64,000 nt of DNA, taken from positions 198,001-262,000 of the forward strand of contig CAUYUJ010016059.1 in assembly GCA_963575745.1 (NCBI GenBank). The letters are read 5' to 3'. The notes under the pieces are model-generated. The model was not told the DNA's origin. It saw only the letters and a list, made by a program, of their open reading frames with translations, and did no database searches. Shown piece by piece: positions 62,256 through 64,000 of this stretch. Positions within the stretch are counted from its first letter, which is position 1. Every line of letters begins with the position of its first letter. Position numbers and translations under genes: made by a program. Source of the DNA: Prorocentrum cordatum (taxonomy: Eukaryota > Sar > Dinophyceae > Prorocentrales > Prorocentraceae).

Positions 62256-62690
62256 GAATGCGGCGCGTACAACGGCAGTGCCTACAACTGAACATGGTTG
62301 GGTCTCCCGCCAAGCAAATTGTTGAGTTTCTCCCCATTGGGGCCTGGGGTGGCCAGAGAACCTCCGACAAGCACCAGAAACAAAACAGACTTGGGGAGCA
62401 TATGATTCTAATTGTGGGACCCCGAAACCCCTCCCGAAAATTCAAGAAAACCACCCGCGTTGGAAGGTTGTTCGGGGGCTTCCCTTCCGAAGAACATTGA
62501 CAAAAAACATAACATAATGTCGGAGAACTGCCGCACCCTGCTGCGTTTTTGTCCAATCCCATGGTTTGGACGACCACTCCGCCCCAGGTTTGGACGACCA
62601 CTCCGCCCCAGAGGGGGGCCAAGCGCGTTACTGGAGGCCGTTGGTCCAGTCTCAACGACGCCTGAGAACAGCATGGCGGAGCGGACCCTG
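62256..62690. other. Satellite-flanking unit and 26-bp tandem pair
   Basis: Carries the unit homologous to 60740-60930 and two copies of TTTGGACGACCACTCCGCCC followed by CAG (near 62565 and 62589). No gene recognised. Confidence 0.5.
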
Positions 62691-62699
62691 ACTTGCACC

Positions 62700-63990
62700 A
62701 ATGCGTCTGCTATGTGCCGCCACCACCGCCAGGGAGCACCCATCTCCCACGAGGCGCACCTGGAGCATGCACTGGGAGCGCTGACAAGGACAGTGGCAAC
62801 AGAAGAGGGTATTGACAGTTTGCGTACTTCATGTGGGTAAAAATCGGGCAATGCGTTCGACAGAGGCTCGCGCCGGCGCGCGGCGAGACCGAGGACGGCT
62901 TGGAAGTGTTGCTGAGAAGTGCCTGGGCGGGCCACGCGACGAGCATGATGGGCGGCCAGGAGAGCATCGGCACAGGCAGTGCGTCTTAAACAAGACTGAA
63001 AGTCATCGAAGAAAAAGAGGAAGGAAGATGTAATTAAACCAACCCAGGCTCGCGGGCAGATAGGGGGCACGATAATCGTAAACACGAAGCGACCTTTGGA
63101 GCCAAAACCTGAAAGCCATCTTGAACCTCGGACATTCAGGACAGTGATGAATGGAATCAAAATCTCCTCCCTCCACCCTGGGAAGTAGGACTGTTAATGG
63201 AACATCAAACGACAGGCTGATGGAAACGGGCAGACGCGTTGAAAGGGGCAGTCAGTGGGCGGAGTAATGCCACTCCAAAATAAATCGACGACAGCTTGAT
63301 CACGCGCTTCGCGTGCCCCACCAAACATGAACATGAGACGCGTCAGCTCCAAGGAGAAAACAAGCGGGCGCGGCGGAGCAGAATATCTTGAACCAACTCC
63401 GGAGAAAACTGGACGCGAACAAACTGATATAGATTCCGGCATGGAATGACGACGACGACCTGGAGAGTCCAGGACTCCACCCAGAAAAGCCAATCCCTCA
63501 GACTCCTCATATACCGAATGCGCGATGTCTGGCGTCACCCACGACGCCACTGGCAAAGGGCATGTGACGCGTCGCACCTGGCCAGGCCCAGCTCAGACAC
63601 GATGTCCTGGAAGGGGGGGGACTTGGGGATGTATCGGGGAGACGCGTCTTTCACAAACGCGCGTTTATCAACGAACGCACACTGGAGACCAACTTCTCGC
63701 AGCGCTGCGGCGATCTCGCACGAGGTAGCGTTGCGGAGACCAGCAGTGAAGGAGGGCCCCTCCCTCGAGGCACATCGCCACCTGCGGAGACAGGGGGGGG
63801 GGAATCTGGAGATGGAATGGCAGCCTGGACGCAGAGGGCGGAGCGGGCAATGCCGAACGTTCGAGTGGACAGCGGGGCTTCTGGATGCACCTAGGTGCAT
63901 GGCCCAGGTCGAAACGTCGACGCTGGCGCGGATTGGCCGGAGACGCGGGGGCGCAGCCGCGGCGGGCGCACGTTGCGCACCTCCGCGCAT
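62700..63990 (-). other. Coding-like minus-strand stretch, unrecognised
   Basis: Minus frames are open over most of this span in three registers: SCEIAAALREVGLQCAFVDK near 63700-63640, VYEESEGLAFLGGVLDSPGR near 63510-63460, ELTRLMFMFGGAREARDQAV near 63350-63290, and AHHARRVARPGTSQQHFQAV near 62950-62890. They do not join without frameshifts. The pattern suggests a decayed gene or spliced exons running in from beyond the right edge. No motif allows a family call. Confidence 0.25.
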
Positions 63991-64000
63991 TACGATGTGG

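Noticed and set aside
1-64000. tRNA, rRNA, SL RNA and U-snRNA genes
   Set aside because: I looked for GTTCGAAT-type B boxes, complete SL with donor GT, and conserved snRNA words and saw none that could be folded convincingly by eye; a covariance-model scan would be decisive.

Overview
The window looks like nuclear DNA of a dinoflagellate. The case rests on four things: a relict copy of the dinoflagellate trans-spliced leader (18 of its last 20 bases, minus strand, 9530-9549); GC-rich sequence with very few convincing genes; large non-LTR retroelements of the kind known from dinoflagellates (RanBP2-like zinc finger, endonuclease, reverse transcriptase, and a C-terminal domain with a GGPPCETW motif); and heavy loads of GGA/TCC microsatellites and minisatellites. 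I cannot name the genus. A 100-base run of N at 5749-5848 shows that this is a scaffolded assembly.

Layout. 1-5.1 kb: a P-loop ATPase-like gene with a local frameshift (minus), bracketed by direct repeats, one of which carries a 162-bp MITE-like insertion; then an acidic-protein exon behind a clear 3' splice site and a coiled-coil protein gene (both minus). 5.1-11 kb: GGCCTCTTGG-type minisatellites, TCC microsatellites, a decayed bacterial-type serine recombinase (minus) and a retroposed, spliced-leader-tagged sequence (minus). 11.1-22.5 kb: an 11.4-kb satellite built from 25-base palindromes, closed at both ends by an inverted repeat with a perfect 20-bp terminus. 22.5-32.5 kb: microsatellites, low-complexity reading frames and a decayed endonuclease/RT LINE (minus). 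32.8-35.4 kb: a second palindrome-centred satellite (about 133-bp monomer) with a recent 769-bp segmental duplication. 37.5-40.2 kb: a second RT element (minus) with one in-frame TGA and its 5' end lost in a GGA repeat. 40.2-50 kb: microsatellites, an AT-rich island, an unrecognised protein gene (45.6-46.9 kb, minus) and an AGCTAA satellite. 50.1-60.1 kb: the best-preserved element, a 10-kb LINE with tandem 5' monomers and two long overlapping reading frames. 60.1-62.3 kb: a third satellite (about 90-bp monomer). 62.7-64 kb: unrecognised coding-like sequence.

How the parts relate. There is no operon-like cooperation here. The genes are those of selfish elements plus a few possible host exons. 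The 50-60 kb LINE encodes, in order, a zinc-finger/coiled-coil N-terminus, RNase H, an APE-type endonuclease, RT, two zinc fingers, a C5-cytosine-methyltransferase-like domain and a basic motif resembling the RPA32-binding peptide. RNase H ahead of the endonuclease is an unusual order. Together the domains suggest an element that may copy, nick, clear and possibly mark its own DNA. The other two RT elements and the recombinase are broken.
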